DNA of 64,000 bases from NCBI GenBank assembly GCA_905233695.1, contig CAJODN010000016.1, positions 1 through 64,000 on the forward strand. The letters are read 5' to 3'. The stretch is from an uncultured Lachnospiraceae bacterium (GTDB taxonomy: Bacteria > Bacillota > Clostridia > Lachnospirales > Lachnospiraceae). This document shows, one piece after another, positions 54,068-63,454 of this stretch. The notes beneath the pieces were generated by a model. That model saw nothing but the letters and a program-made list of their open reading frames with translations. It was not told the origin of the DNA and searched no databases. Made by a program: the position numbers and the translations under genes. The first letter of the stretch is position 1, and every line of letters starts with the position of its first letter.

Positions 54068-55147
54068 TTAGTTCTTAGCTTCGAAATCCTTCATAAAGGC
54101 TACAAGCTTCTCTACACCTTCAATTGGCATTGCATTGTAGATAGATGCGCGCATACCGCCAACTGTTCTGTGACCTTTGAGGTTGACGAAGCCCGCTTCT
54201 GTTGCTTCCTTAACGAACTTGGCATCAAGGTCTTCGTCGCCTGTTACGAAAGGCACATTCATAAGGGATCTGTCCTCTTTAACTACCGTTCCCTTGAACA
54301 TTTTACTCTCATCAAGGAAATCGTAGAGAATCCCGGCTTTCTTCTCGTTATGCTCTTTCATTGCAGAAAGTCCGCCCATTTTCTTAATCCATTTGAACAC
54401 CTTACCGCAGATGTAAATGCCGTAGCAAGGCGGTGTGTTATAGAGAGAATCGGCATCAGCCTGTGTCTTCCACTTAAGCATTGTAGGTGTGCCCGGAAGG
54501 CAATCGTCTGTAATTAAATCTTCTCTTACAATAGCAATTACAACGCCGGCAGGTCCGATGTTCTTCTGAACGCCACCGTAGATAACAGCGTATTTCGATA
54601 CATCAACAGGCTCCGATAAGAAGCATGATGATACGTCTGATACGAGGTCAACCCCCTTAGTATTGGGAAGATTCTTATATTTTGTTCCGTAGATTGTATT
54701 ATTCTCGCAGATATATACATAGTCCATATCATCCGTAATGGGAAGATCGTCGCAATCGGGAATGTAGCTGAAAGTCTTATCGGCAGAGCTTGCAAGTTCA
54801 ACTGCTTCGCCATAATTCTTAGCCTCCGCAAATGCCTTCTTAGCCCACTGACCGGTAAGAATGTAACCCGCCTTCTTATTCTTCATAAGATTCATGGGAA
54901 TAGCTGCAAACTGCTGTGAAGCACCACCCTGTAAGAACATAACCTTATAATTATCGGGAATGTTCATAAGGTCGCGAAGGTCAGCTTCCGCTTCCTTAAT
55001 TATATTGTCGAATACCTTGGAGCGGTGAGACATCTCCATAACAGACATACCGCTTCCTTTGTAATCAAGCATTTCATCTGCTGCTTCCTTAAGAACTTCC
55101 TCGGGAAGTACAGCCGGTCCCGCAGAAAAATTGTATACTCTACTCAT
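54068..55147 (-). CDS. serC: Phosphoserine aminotransferase SerC
   Basis: SerC converts phosphohydroxypyruvate to phosphoserine with PLP. The 359-residue protein begins MSRVYNFSAGPAVLPE, the classical start, with SHRSKVFDNIIKEAE, FLQGGASQQFAAIPMNL and the PLP lysine region YGGVQKNIGPAGV. PCYGIYICGKVFKWI and the C-terminal MRASIYNAMP are intact. A strong promoter at 55225-55252 precedes it. It forms an operon with serA. Confidence 0.96.
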   Translation of the reverse strand: MSRVYNFSAGPAVLPEEVLKEAADEMLDYKGSGMSVMEMSHRSKVFDNIIKEAEADLRDLMNIPDNYKVMFLQGGASQQFAAIPMNLMKNKKAGYILTGQWAKKAFAEAKNYGEAVELASSADKTFSYIPDCDDLPITDDMDYVYICENNTIYGTKYKNLPNTKGVDLVSDVSSCFLSEPVDVSKYAVIYGGVQKNIGPAGVVIAIVREDLITDDCLPGTPTMLKWKTQADADSLYNTPPCYGIYICGKVFKWIKKMGGLSAMKEHNEKKAGILYDFLDESKMFKGTVVKEDRSLMNVPFVTGDEDLDAKFVKEATEAGFVNLKGHRTVGGMRASIYNAMPIEGVEKLVAFMKDFEAKN

Positions 55148-55224
55148 ATTATTACCTTCTTTCTACATTATATAATACGAATTGCTTCGTTTCTTCGAAG
55201 CTCTCGCAACACAAACCACTGTAT

Positions 55225-55252
55225 ATGATACTCTTTGTTAATTTTTTGTCAA
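55225..55252 (-). promoter_or_regulatory. Sigma-A promoter of serC-serA
   Basis: TTGACA, 16 bases, TATCAT on the minus strand. The leader of about 75 bases has a GCTTCG-AAGAAA-CGAAGC hairpin (55184-55201). No T-box pattern was seen. Confidence 0.75.
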
Positions 55253-55275
55253 GTAGTTGTTGTTTTCCTTCCTTA

Positions 55276-56949
55276 CTACGCTCTATCATTCTCGTCAAAG
55301 CACTTAGATATTGAGGCTCCGGGAGCAACCATAGGCCATACCTTGTCGTCAGAGTCAATTATACAGTCGATTACGACAGGACCGTCTGCGTTAAGGGCAT
55401 TGGAAAGTGCGTCCGCAAATTCTTCTTTCGTTGTAACACGATACCCCTTAGCACCCATGGCCTCTACAAGCTTAACATAATCAACGTCTCCTTCGAGGAT
55501 TGTGTGAGAATATCTCTTCTCATAGAAGAGGTCTTGCCACTGACGTACCATCCCCAATACCTGGTTGTTGATGATTATTTCAACTACATTAAGTTGTTCT
55601 TTTGCTGCAGTTATTATCTCATTAAAGTTCATTCTGAAGCATCCGTCACCTGCAATATTAATGACAGTCTTGTCGGGATTACCAATCTTAGCTCCGATTG
55701 AAGAACCCAGTCCGTATCCCATAGTTCCTAAGCCCCCCGATGATAAAAACTGGCGTGGCTTAGAATACTTATAATACTGCGCTGCCCACATCTGGTGCTG
55801 ACCAACTTCCGTTGTTATAATGGCTTCACCCTTAGTCTGTCTGTATACTTCCTCAACCACGGCAGGACCTGTAAGACCGGTGCCGTTATATGTAAGGGGG
55901 AATTTTTCCTTAAGTTCTCTAATCTCAGCCATCCACTCGGAATTATCCTTTTTATCTATCATGGTATTGATACGCTTAAGTATCTCTCTTACATCACCAA
56001 TCACCTGGGATGTTACAATCACATTCTTATTAACCTCAACAGGGTCAATATCGAATTGTACAATCTTCACATCCTTGGCAAATGTCTTGGGGTTACCCAG
56101 AACTCTGTCGCTGAACCTTGTTCCTATTGCAATAAGAAGGTCGCAGTTGCTTACACCCAAGTTAGACACCTTCGTACCGTGCATACCTAACATTCCCGTA
56201 TATCTGTCATCCGTTCCCGAAAATGCTCCTTTGCCCATAAGCGAATCACATACAGGTGCGTCCACAAGCTCCACGAACTGTCTGAGCTCCTTATCAGCTC
56301 CGCTTATTACTGCTCCTCCACCGACAAATACGAAGGGCTTCTTAGCTTCAGCGATTAATTCTGCCGCTTTATTAAGAGCTTCCTCTGTAATATCCTTAGT
56401 TATAGGCAAAATATCCTTCGGTTCCTCATATTCGTACTCAGCCTTATCGCCGGTGGCATCCTTGGTAATATCCACAAGTACAGGACCGGGACGACCGGTC
56501 TTCGCTATTGTAAATGCTCTTCTTAAGGTCTTCGTCAAATCATTAACATCTTTAACAATAAAGTTATGCTTCGTTATAGGCATTGTAATTCCTGCAATGT
56601 CCACCTCTTGGAAGCTGTCCTTACCGAGAAGCGGCGTCGTTACGTTACAAGTAATAGCCACAAGGGGAACGGAATCCATATAAGCCGTAGCGATACCGGT
56701 TACAAGGTTAGTTGCGCCGGGACCACTTGTTGCAAAGCACACACCAACCTTACCGGTGCTTCTGGCGTATCCGTCAGCGGCATGGCTTGCTCCCTGCTCG
56801 TGAGATGTGAGGATATGTCTTATCTCGTCACGATGCTTATATAATTCATCATAGACATTAAGAATGGCTCCGCCTGGGTAGCCGAAAACTGTGTCTACTT
56901 TCTGCTCCTTTAAGCATTCTATTACGATTTGTGCTCCTGTAAGTTGCAT
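55276..56949 (-). CDS. ilvB: Acetolactate synthase large subunit IlvB
   Basis: This ThDP- and FAD-dependent enzyme condenses pyruvate to acetolactate in valine/leucine synthesis. The 557-residue protein begins MQLTGAQIVIECLKEQ, has the catalytic Glu region VFGYPGGAIL..., HEQGASHAADGYARSTGKVG (shown to 20 residues at most: EQGASHAADGYARSTG), GVCFATSGPGATN and ThDP motif NIAGDGCFRMNFNEI. No small regulatory subunit (IlvN) lies nearby. It follows ilvD with a palindromic element in the gap. Confidence 0.95.
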   Translation of the reverse strand: MQLTGAQIVIECLKEQKVDTVFGYPGGAILNVYDELYKHRDEIRHILTSHEQGASHAADGYARSTGKVGVCFATSGPGATNLVTGIATAYMDSVPLVAITCNVTTPLLGKDSFQEVDIAGITMPITKHNFIVKDVNDLTKTLRRAFTIAKTGRPGPVLVDITKDATGDKAEYEYEEPKDILPITKDITEEALNKAAELIAEAKKPFVFVGGGAVISGADKELRQFVELVDAPVCDSLMGKGAFSGTDDRYTGMLGMHGTKVSNLGVSNCDLLIAIGTRFSDRVLGNPKTFAKDVKIVQFDIDPVEVNKNVIVTSQVIGDVREILKRINTMIDKKDNSEWMAEIRELKEKFPLTYNGTGLTGPAVVEEVYRQTKGEAIITTEVGQHQMWAAQYYKYSKPRQFLSSGGLGTMGYGLGSSIGAKIGNPDKTVINIAGDGCFRMNFNEIITAAKEQLNVVEIIINNQVLGMVRQWQDLFYEKRYSHTILEGDVDYVKLVEAMGAKGYRVTTKEEFADALSNALNADGPVVIDCIIDSDDKVWPMVAPGASISKCFDENDRA

Positions 56950-56976
56950 TGTTGTTGTCCTTTCATTTCCAATCTC

Positions 56977-57049
56977 AAAAGATATGACACTATGCCCGAC
57001 CGCCTCATACAGAAAATCGGCTTGTCGGACATAGTGCTCATATCTTTTT
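56977..57049. repeat. Palindromic element, family 3 (ilvD-ilvB gap)
   Basis: Arms AAAAGATATG-CACTATG-CCGAC and GTCGG-CATAGTG-CATATCTTTTT enclose the loop CCTCATACAGAAAATCGGCTT. The loop reappears at 58887-58905 as GCTCATACAGAAAATCGCTT. It overlaps the ilvD stop codon and could act as a terminator in either direction. Confidence 0.75.
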
Positions 57050-58712
57050 ATTTCAATTCTAAAACTGCTCCACGGTTACCGGAAGTTACCATCTTCGCGT
57101 ACCTTGCGGCGTAGCCGGTTGTTACCTTAGGTTCTCTCGGCTGCCACTTAGCCTTGCGTTCTTCAAGCTCTTCATCGGATACTTTGATATCAAGCTTCAT
57201 ATTAGGAATATCGATTGCAATCGTGTCGCCTTCTTCCACGAGCGCAATAGGACCACCCACTGCTGCCTCCGGTGAGACGTGACCGATTGATGCACCTCTT
57301 GATGCTCCTGAGAATCTTCCGTCAGTAATAAGCGCCACCGATGAACCAAGTCCCATTCCGGCAATTGCCGATGTGGGATTTAACATTTCCCTCATTCCCG
57401 GACCACCTTTAGGTCCTTCGTAACGGATAACAACTACATCGCCTTCTACAATCTTACCGCCCTTGATAGCGTCAATTGCATCTTCCTCGCAGTCAAATAC
57501 TCTTGCAGGGCCTTCGTGTACCATCATTTCTTCTACAACCGCGGAACGCTTGACAACAGAGCCATCCGGTGCAAGGTTACCCTTAAGTACCGCCAAGCCT
57601 CCTGTCTTAGAATAAGGATTGTCGAGAGGTCTTATAACCTCGGGGTTCCTGTTCTCCGCGTTCTTAATTGCTTCACCGATTGTAACACCCGTTACGGTCA
57701 TACAATCAAGGTTAAGAAGATCAAGCTCCTTAAGTTCGTTCATTACAGCATACACACCGCCGGCTTCGTTAAGGTCCTCCATATATGTAGGTCCTGCCGG
57801 TGCCAAGTGACACAGGTTAGGAGTCTTCTCTGAGATTGGGTTGGCAAATGATATATCAAAGTCAAATCCTATCTCATGTGCAATAGCGGGAAGATGAAGC
57901 ATTGAATTGGTTGAACATCCAAGTGCCATATCAACCGTAAGCGCATTAAGAATTGCATCTTTAGTCATAATCTGTCTTGCGGTAATACCTTTATTATAGA
58001 GATCCATAACAGCATATCCCGCCATCTTGGCAAGGCGGATTCTCTCAGAATATACAGCAGGGATTGTTCCGTTGCCGGGCAGTCCCATACCGATTGCTTC
58101 CGTTAAGCAATTCATTGAGTTGGCTGTATACATTCCGGAGCATGAACCGCATGTCGGACATACCTTTCTCTCATATTCCAATACATCATCTTCGGTCATT
58201 GTTCCCGCGGCGTAAGAACCTACAGCTTCAAACATAGACGAAAGCGATGTCTTATGACCGTGAATATGACCGGCAAGCATCGGACCGCCGGATACAAATA
58301 CTGTAGGAAGATCAAGTCTTGCTGATGCCATAAGAAGTCCGGGAACATTCTTATCACAATTCGGAACCATTACAAGCGCATCGAATTGGTGCGCAATTGC
58401 CATACATTCCGTGGAGTCTGCAATTAAGTCACGTGTTACAAGGGAATACTTCATTCCCACGTGACCCATAGCGATTCCGTCGCATACCGCAATTGCAGGG
58501 AACTCTACCGGTACACCGCCTGCCTCGGCAACACCGAGCTTAACGGCTTCAACAATTTTGTCAATATTCATATGGCCGGGTACGATTTCGTTATAGGAAC
58601 TAACGATACCGACCATTGGCTTTTTCATCTCTTCCTTGGTGAATCCCAAGGCGTTAAACAGGCTTCTTGCAGGTGCTTGCTGCATGCCTTTTCTTGCGTT
58701 ATCTGATTTCAT
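57048..58712 (-). CDS. ilvD: Dihydroxy-acid dehydratase IlvD
   Basis: IlvD is an iron-sulphur enzyme of branched-chain amino-acid synthesis. The ATG at 58712 (MKSDNARKG) has AGGAGG upstream; the 27 extra upstream codons are dropped. The 554-residue protein has CDKNVPG and [15 protein letters not shown] (cluster cysteines), [27 protein letters not shown] and [14 protein letters not shown]. The normal length and intact motifs suggest a functional enzyme. Confidence 0.96.
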   Translation of the reverse strand: MKSDNARKGMQQAPARSLFNALGFTKEEMKKPMVGIVSSYNEIVPGHMNIDKIVEAVKLGVAEAGGVPVEFPAIAVCDGIAMGHVGMKYSLVTRDLIADSTECMAIAHQFDALVMVPNCDKNVPGLLMASARLDLPTVFVSGGPMLAGHIHGHKTSLSSMFEAVGSYAAGTMTEDDVLEYERKVCPTCGSCSGMYTANSMNCLTEAIGMGLPGNGTIPAVYSERIRLAKMAGYAVMDLYNKGITARQIMTKDAILNALTVDMALGCSTNSMLHLPAIAHEIGFDFDISFANPISEKTPNLCHLAPAGPTYMEDLNEAGGVYAVMNELKELDLLNLDCMTVTGVTIGEAIKNAENRNPEVIRPLDNPYSKTGGLAVLKGNLAPDGSVVKRSAVVEEMMVHEGPARVFDCEEDAIDAIKGGKIVEGDVVVIRYEGPKGGPGMREMLNPTSAIAGMGLGSSVALITDGRFSGASRGASIGHVSPEAAVGGPIALVEEGDTIAIDIPNMKLDIKVSDEELEERKAKWQPREPKVTTGYAARYAKMVTSGNRGAVLELK

Positions 58713-58790
58713 AATATTACCTCCTAATTTTATATCTTGCATCTTCGGATCGAGAACCTGCACATTCATGACTATACTGTGTCTTCGCGA

Positions 58791-59020
58791 CAAGTACCTG
58801 CACGCTACTCTTATTCTTACGTCTCATCACCAAGTACCCGCACGCTACTCTTATTCTTACGTCTCATCACCAAGTACCCGCACGCTCATACAGAAAATCG
58901 CTTAGCGGGTCTTGGCTGATTCGCCGTTTACTTAATGTCTTGGCTGATTCGCCGTTTACTTAATGTCGCTTAGCGGGTCTTGCCCGCTCATCCACTTGCG
59001 AAGTATTGTCGCTTAGCAGG
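58791..59020. repeat. Complex palindromic/tandem repeat block, family 3
   Basis: The 353-base gap between leuB and ilvD is filled by this block. A 40-bp unit beginning CAAGTACC(T/C)GCACGCTAC occurs at 58791-58830 and 58831-58870, with a third partial copy. A 28-bp unit TCTTGGCTGATTCGCC... occurs at 58910-58937 and 58938-58965. TCGCTTAGCGGGTCTTG flanks the latter. CCCGC...GCGGG and CCTGC...GCAGG pairings make nested stems around the shared CATACAGAAAATCG loop. No gene is visible. Confidence 0.8.
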
Positions 59021-59065
59021 TCTCGACTCCTCAGATGCTTGTTATAATACTTGGCTAACGTCAAG

Positions 59066-60166
59066 TTATATCCTATCACATATAAGGTCGCCCATCTCCT
59101 TAGTGCCGACCCTTGTGATTCCGGTTGTGTCCTTGCCGGGGGCAGGCATAATGTCGATTGTACGATAGCCATCGTCAAGTACCTTGTTAATTGCATTTTC
59201 AATTGCATCAGCTTCCTTATCCATGTCAAATGTAAATCGAAGCATCATAGCAGCACTTAGTATAGTTGCTATAGGATTAGCAATACCTTTACCAGCAATA
59301 TCAGGTGCCGAACCACCGCTTGGTTCATAGAGTCCGAACTTCGTCTCGTTAAGACTGGCTGATGAAAGCATTCCAATCGAACCTGTAACCATTGACGCCT
59401 CATCTGAAAGTATGTCGCCGAACATATTCTCGGTTAATATGACATCGAACTGCTTCGGATCCTTAACAAGCTGCATTGCCGCATTATCAACAAGCATGTG
59501 CTCAAGCGTTATCTCAGGATAGTCGACAGCCACTTCTTCTACGACTTTTCTCCAGAGTCTTGATGAGTCAAGAACATTTGCCTTATCAACAGAAGTAACC
59601 TTCTTACTTCTCTTCATTGCAATATCGAAGGATCGAATTGCGATTCTCCTAATCTCATCTTCGTTATAAGATAGGGTATCGTAAGCCTCTGTCTTACCGT
59701 TAACTTCCTTAGTCTCCCTCTTACCGAAATAAAGGCCGCCGGTAAGTTCTCGCATAATCATCATATCAAAGCCGTCGCCGATGATGTCATCGCGAAGGGG
59801 ACATGCCTCTTTGAGTTGAGGGTAGAGATATGCCGGTCTCAGATTGGCGAATAGATTAAGTGCCTTTCTTATTCCGAGAAGTCCGGCTTCGGGACGCTTG
59901 TCAGCGGGAAGCTTGTACCAGGGTGATGTCTTGGGGTCACCGCCGATTGAGCCAAGAAGAACAGCGTCGGCTTTCTTAGCCTGCTCTATAGCCCCTTCCG
60001 TTAACGGTTCGCCTGTTGCATCTATTGAACATCCGCCCATCAATATTTCGTCATAGTTAAATGTGTGGCTGTATTTCTCGCCGATTTTGTCGAGGACTTT
60101 GATGGCTTCGGCTACAATTTCAGGGCCGATGCCGTCGCCTCGTATTACACCTATGTTACAGTTCAT
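59066..60166 (-). CDS. leuB: 3-isopropylmalate dehydrogenase LeuB
   Basis: LeuB oxidises and decarboxylates 3-isopropylmalate in leucine synthesis. The 366-residue protein begins [21 protein letters not shown], and has [13 protein letters not shown], the substrate-binding arginines in RPAYLYPQL and [24 protein letters not shown] and the metal region [28 protein letters not shown] closes the NAD site. It leads the leuB-ilvD-ilvB gene run from the promoter at 60223-60251. Confidence 0.97.
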   Translation of the reverse strand: MNCNIGVIRGDGIGPEIVAEAIKVLDKIGEKYSHTFNYDEILMGGCSIDATGEPLTEGAIEQAKKADAVLLGSIGGDPKTSPWYKLPADKRPEAGLLGIRKALNLFANLRPAYLYPQLKEACPLRDDIIGDGFDMMIMRELTGGLYFGKRETKEVNGKTEAYDTLSYNEDEIRRIAIRSFDIAMKRSKKVTSVDKANVLDSSRLWRKVVEEVAVDYPEITLEHMLVDNAAMQLVKDPKQFDVILTENMFGDILSDEASMVTGSIGMLSSASLNETKFGLYEPSGGSAPDIAGKGIANPIATILSAAMMLRFTFDMDKEADAIENAINKVLDDGYRTIDIMPAPGKDTTGITRVGTKEMGDLICDRI

Positions 60167-60222
60167 TGTTTTACTCCTTACTATTTGTGTCTTTTCTTAT
60201 TAAAATATAAATACACCACGAC

Positions 60223-60251
60223 ATTATATAATATTTACAAAAAAATTACAA
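60223..60251 (-). promoter_or_regulatory. Sigma-A promoter of leuB
   Basis: TTGTAA, 17 bases, TATAAT on the minus strand, about 55 bases before the leuB start. The T-run of the preceding terminator lies in the spacer. No leader peptide or T-box was seen. Confidence 0.8.
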
Positions 60252-60296
60252 CATAGAAGGGCTCCCAACCGTTATAAACATTGCGGTCAGGAGCCC
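60245..60296 (-). terminator. Terminator after the beta-helix protein
   Basis: GGGCTCC-TGACCGCAATG and CGGTTG-GGAGCCC pair strongly (60259-60296). The run TTTTTTT follows at 60239-60245 on the minus strand after a short gap. Thus it closes the gene ending at 60329 and abuts the leuB promoter. Confidence 0.7.
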
Positions 60297-60328
60297 GTTT
60301 TATTGCCCTTTTATGAAAGTGTATCTAA

Positions 60329-62542
60329 CTACTTTATTCTCCAAGCGATACCTTCATCAATCCAGCCTATATTCCTAAGGAATTCACAGTCGCTCTCTTT
60401 TGTTGTCCATACGTGCTCGCCTTCACTGCTGTTAGGATTGTAGAACTTATACTGCGCTGTTCCTTTGTTAGAGGATTCCTTATATGCATAATAAGCTATT
60501 CCTTCATAATTCCATCCGTTCATTTTAAGCTGTATGGCATCGCCGGCGCTGGCTGTGTAAAAATGCATTCCTGTACCATTAGGATTATATAATCTGTATA
60601 CAGGTACCGCGTCCTTTTCCGAAGCGCTTACAACAGTAAAATTATCATTTTCTTCGTAGACCCAACCCTCTGACATCAGGTAGAACACATCGCCGGGATT
60701 TTTCGTGTAGAAATGCTCACCACGATTAGGGTCGTACATACGATATACCGTGCCTTCTGATATAATATCAAGTGAAACTGTCGCTTTAGTTCCTGCTACA
60801 TCATCGTATACATCTGCTGTACCCTCATTTTCATTAACAGATAAAACGTTACTGTATAAGCCGTCATCTGTACTCGTACTACCGGAATCGGTGTTGTCGC
60901 CTGTGTTACCACTTGTATCGTCGCCGGTACTGCTTGTATCACCGCCGGTACCTCCGCTTGTATCACTATCGGTACTACCGGAACCGTCGGGAGGTGTCAT
61001 TCCATCGGGAGGTGTGGATCCGTCGGGAGGTGTCATTCCGTCATTACCGCCGGGCTGTCCACCATCGGGAGGTGTCATGCCTCCGTTACCACCGGGTCCC
61101 ATTCCACCGTTTCCGCCGGCCTGTCCGCCATTAGGAGGTGTCATGCCACCCTGACCGCCGGGTCCGAATCCGCCTTGGCTTGTTCCTTCAGTTGCCGTAG
61201 CGACAGAAGATCCGTTAACATATAATGTATATGTGGCTCCGTCTACAAGTGCGTCGTCCGAGAAGATTACGCTGTTAGCACTCTTTTTAACCGTTGTTGT
61301 ATATAGCGTATTGCCACTTGAATCCTTAATGCTTACGGTATTACCCTTCGACAAGCTCGCACTGAACATTACGTAGTTACCGCTTGTAAATCCCTGCTGC
61401 ATTCCGCCCATGCCGATACCGATAATGGTACCTCCTGTTACGGTTGAGGTTGAATTCTCGCCCCAATCAATGGCGTTATTATCATTCTGAGTTGATGATG
61501 AGATATCCGTCACACCACCGGATACTTTAAGCGTACCGTTAGAATCAAGTCCGTCACCACCGGCATTAATATTCCATGTTCCTCCGTAAATGTTAAGAGA
61601 ATAAGAATAGTTCGTAAGATCAGAATTAGCAGCATTGATACCGTCATCGGAAGATACTATATTGGCAGTTCCGCCGTAGAGGTTAACTGTGGCTCCTTCG
61701 AAACCTTCTGTAGAGCTTCTTACATTAATATTGGCACCACCGGTTGTTCCCTGCTTACCTATATTAAGAATGTAATCTGACTTAATTGCATCGTCTGATG
61801 CTGATACATTGATATTTCCACCGATTATCTCAAGTCCGGTGACCCCTTCGGCACCGTCAGAGGATATTCCGTCGTTAGCCGCATTTACATTAAGGGTAAA
61901 TGTGTCAGTTGAAGTCGCACCTATAGTTATGGTAGAACCGTCACCACCCTTGATACCGTTCTTACAATTACCGTTAACGTTAAGTGTTCCGTCACCTGTT
62001 ATAAGAAGTGTTCCGCTTGACTTAAGCTTAATTCCGGCACCCTCGAAATTATCGTTTTCCGTGCCGTCTTCTAAGTATTCGTCATCCGGATCTTCATTAT
62101 CTGTAAGCGTATTGGTTCCGGAAATTACGATTGTAGTATCCGTATTATCCTTATTAATTGTAATAGGTGCGCCGTCTGAGTTTGAAAGTGTTAAATTCTT
62201 AAGTATAAGTGTTACTCCCGTTGTTCCCTTCTTAACCTTCACAGAGCCCTTCGAACATGAACCGGTTATAATATATATACCCGACTGATTAATTGTAAGG
62301 TCTGTTCCATCAGCTTTGTAACCGCTATCTGTTCCGCTTGTGACTGATACCGAACTATCGGTAAATGTGAATGTGGTCTGCGCCTCCTTAACATAGCTCG
62401 CAGATGATGTTGCGGCATTTGCCGTCATCGTACTGACGGGCACCATTGCGATTGTCATGGCGAGGAATACCGCCAGTGCCACTCCTTTCTTACCAAGTGC
62501 TCTTGTGGTTTTTCTGTTAATCTTATTATTCAATTTCATCAT
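60329..62542 (-). CDS. Secreted carbohydrate-binding beta-helix protein (DUF4353-like) with C-terminal repeats
   Basis: Starts at the ATG at 62542 (M-M-K-L-N-N), with AGGAG at correct spacing; Met at 62548 is too close to the RBS. The 737-residue protein has a signal peptide (about 1-45, ending MTANAATS), and a region of short repeats typical of DUF4353/beta-helix folds (about 80-360: LTLSNSDGAPITI, GNINVSASDDAIKSD). A Gly/Pro/Met-rich linker (GGMTPP repeats, about 440-520) follows. Three C-terminal repeats end the protein (RMYDPNRGEHFYTKNPGD, YRLYNPNGTGMHFYT, KFYNPNSSEGEHVWT), the type found in cell-surface glycan-active proteins. No sortase signal. Confidence 0.85.
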   Translation of the reverse strand: MMKLNNKINRKTTRALGKKGVALAVFLAMTIAMVPVSTMTANAATSSASYVKEAQTTFTFTDSSVSVTSGTDSGYKADGTDLTINQSGIYIITGSCSKGSVKVKKGTTGVTLILKNLTLSNSDGAPITINKDNTDTTIVISGTNTLTDNEDPDDEYLEDGTENDNFEGAGIKLKSSGTLLITGDGTLNVNGNCKNGIKGGDGSTITIGATSTDTFTLNVNAANDGISSDGAEGVTGLEIIGGNINVSASDDAIKSDYILNIGKQGTTGGANINVRSSTEGFEGATVNLYGGTANIVSSDDGINAANSDLTNYSYSLNIYGGTWNINAGGDGLDSNGTLKVSGGVTDISSSTQNDNNAIDWGENSTSTVTGGTIIGIGMGGMQQGFTSGNYVMFSASLSKGNTVSIKDSSGNTLYTTTVKKSANSVIFSDDALVDGATYTLYVNGSSVATATEGTSQGGFGPGGQGGMTPPNGGQAGGNGGMGPGGNGGMTPPDGGQPGGNDGMTPPDGSTPPDGMTPPDGSGSTDSDTSGGTGGDTSSTGDDTSGNTGDNTDSGSTSTDDGLYSNVLSVNENEGTADVYDDVAGTKATVSLDIISEGTVYRMYDPNRGEHFYTKNPGDVFYLMSEGWVYEENDNFTVVSASEKDAVPVYRLYNPNGTGMHFYTASAGDAIQLKMNGWNYEGIAYYAYKESSNKGTAQYKFYNPNSSEGEHVWTTKESDCEFLRNIGWIDEGIAWRIK

Positions 62543-62649
62543 AATCATATCTCCTTTGTATCTGTGGTTTGATTTGTTCCTTCTTTTTGTACGTACGTTC
62601 AATTTTCTATTCCATTTTCCTTGATATGCTATAAGAATAACAAGTAAAC

Positions 62650-62667
62650 CTTAAACGAAACTTAAAC
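62650..62667 (-). promoter_or_regulatory. Direct repeat (GTTTAAG, 11-bp period), possible response-regulator site
   Basis: Two GTTTAAG copies start 11 bases apart on the minus strand (62661-62667 and 62650-62656), upstream of the beta-helix protein. A repeat at one DNA turn is how OmpR/PhoB-type regulators bind. A clear -10 is not seen, and no regulator gene is adjacent. Confidence 0.4.
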
Positions 62668-62699
62668 AACGAAAAAAATTTAAAATATTTTACACAAAC

Positions 62700-62726
62700 C
62701 AAAAAAAGCGCGACTCTCGTCACGCT
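62700..62726 (-). terminator. Strong terminator after the XRE operon
   Basis: AGCGTGAC-GAGA-GTCGCGCT forms an 8-bp stem (one G-T pair) followed by TTTTTTT on the minus strand. It closes the operon ending at 62802. Confidence 0.9.
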
Positions 62727-62801
62727 GAATAACCTCCTGCAATACACCTGCGACGCCATCCGTCGTAAGCATACCGCAGATCACACCAAAACAAACAAAG
62801 G

Positions 62802-63086
62802 TTATATAATGTTAAGCTGTAGTCTCTCTCTATAGATAATATCTAAAGAATCAAGACATCTTCTGGCACGGGTATACTCATTACGGTTGATCTTAATCAC
62901 ACAGACCTTGGATGCACCGTTGTAATTCTCTCTTCTGAAAAATGGAATGTACTTCCATCTCTTAGAAAAAGGAATCGAATCCTTGATAAGCGCCTTGCTG
63001 GTGCAATTACTGGCTCTGTGATTGGTTGTCTCACAGAGAACCACATCCTTACCCACGTTCCTATCACATTTTAATTTCTTATTCAT
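62802..63086 (-). CDS. Unknown 94-residue protein downstream of an XRE regulator
   Basis: The ATG at 63086 (MNKKLKCDRN) has GGGAGG five bases upstream; a start four codons earlier is less likely. The basic, Cys-containing protein has the pattern KRWKYIPFFRRENYNGASKVCVIKIN (shown to 20: KYIPFFRRENYNGASKVCVI) and no recognised family. It starts 21 bases after the XRE gene, in the arrangement of a toxin-antitoxin or regulator-partner pair, but the sequence does not resemble a toxin family that I know. No membrane segment. Confidence 0.6.
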   Translation of the reverse strand: MNKKLKCDRNVGKDVVLCETTNHRASNCTSKALIKDSIPFSKRWKYIPFFRRENYNGASKVCVIKINRNEYTRARRCLDSLDIIYRERLQLNII

Positions 63087-63107
63087 GAATCCTCCCATAG
63101 TATACTG

Positions 63108-63353
63108 CTAATCCAGACGAATAGTCACCTTTTTCCCCAGACTATCCGCAACCTTCACTATGAAATCCAAGCTGGGGTTATATCTGCCCGATTCCATTCT
63201 GGAAATGTTGGATTTCTTAGTGCCTGCCTTCTCTGCCAGCGCCTGCTGCGTCATATGAAGCCCACACCTAGCTTCACGAAGCTCTCTGGCCACTAACATT
63301 CTGGCCTCACTACTACTACTCGGGACGATGCCATCTTCATACCTCTTCTTCAT
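63108..63353 (-). CDS. XRE-family helix-turn-helix regulator
   Basis: The 81-residue protein is a HigA/Cro-like single-domain regulator. The ATG at 63353 (MKKRYEDGIV) has GGAGG eight bases upstream; an earlier GTG overlaps that RBS. The helix-turn-helix lies at about 30-72, with TQQALAEKAGTKKSNISRMESGRYNPSLDFI in the usual order (recognition helix KKSNISRMESG). DSLGKKVTI ends it. A palindromic operator lies between its promoter elements, suggesting autoregulation. Confidence 0.9.
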   Translation of the reverse strand: MKKRYEDGIVPSSSSEARMLVARELREARCGLHMTQQALAEKAGTKKSNISRMESGRYNPSLDFIVKVADSLGKKVTIRLD

Positions 63354-63401
63354 GAGAAGCACCTCCGCATGTGTAAATGCCTTAAAACATCTACGCTGAA
63401 T

Positions 63402-63430
63402 ATGTTATCATATATGATAACTTTTTGCAA
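63402..63430 (-). promoter_or_regulatory. Promoter and 18-bp palindromic operator of the XRE gene
   Basis: GTTATCATATATGATAAC (63404-63421) is a perfect palindrome. It lies between TTGCAA (-35, 63425-63430) and TAACAT (-10, 63402-63407), 17 bases apart on the minus strand. Binding there would block RNA polymerase, as in many autoregulated XRE genes. Confidence 0.75.
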
Positions 63431-63454
63431 GAGAATTTTTTCTTTTTTTCCGGG

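Noticed and set aside
55148..55224. T-box or attenuator before serC
   Set aside because: Only a small GCTTCG hairpin is present; no specifier loop, T-box sequence or terminator/antiterminator.
58791..58965. Possible CRISPR array
   Set aside because: Units of 40 and 28 bp occur only twice each without unique spacers, and there are no cas genes.
60750..61154. Plus-strand open frame of 134 codons, rich in Pro/Val/Ser
   Set aside because: It is the complement of the Gly/Pro-rich linker of the secreted protein, with no RBS; low-complexity shadow.
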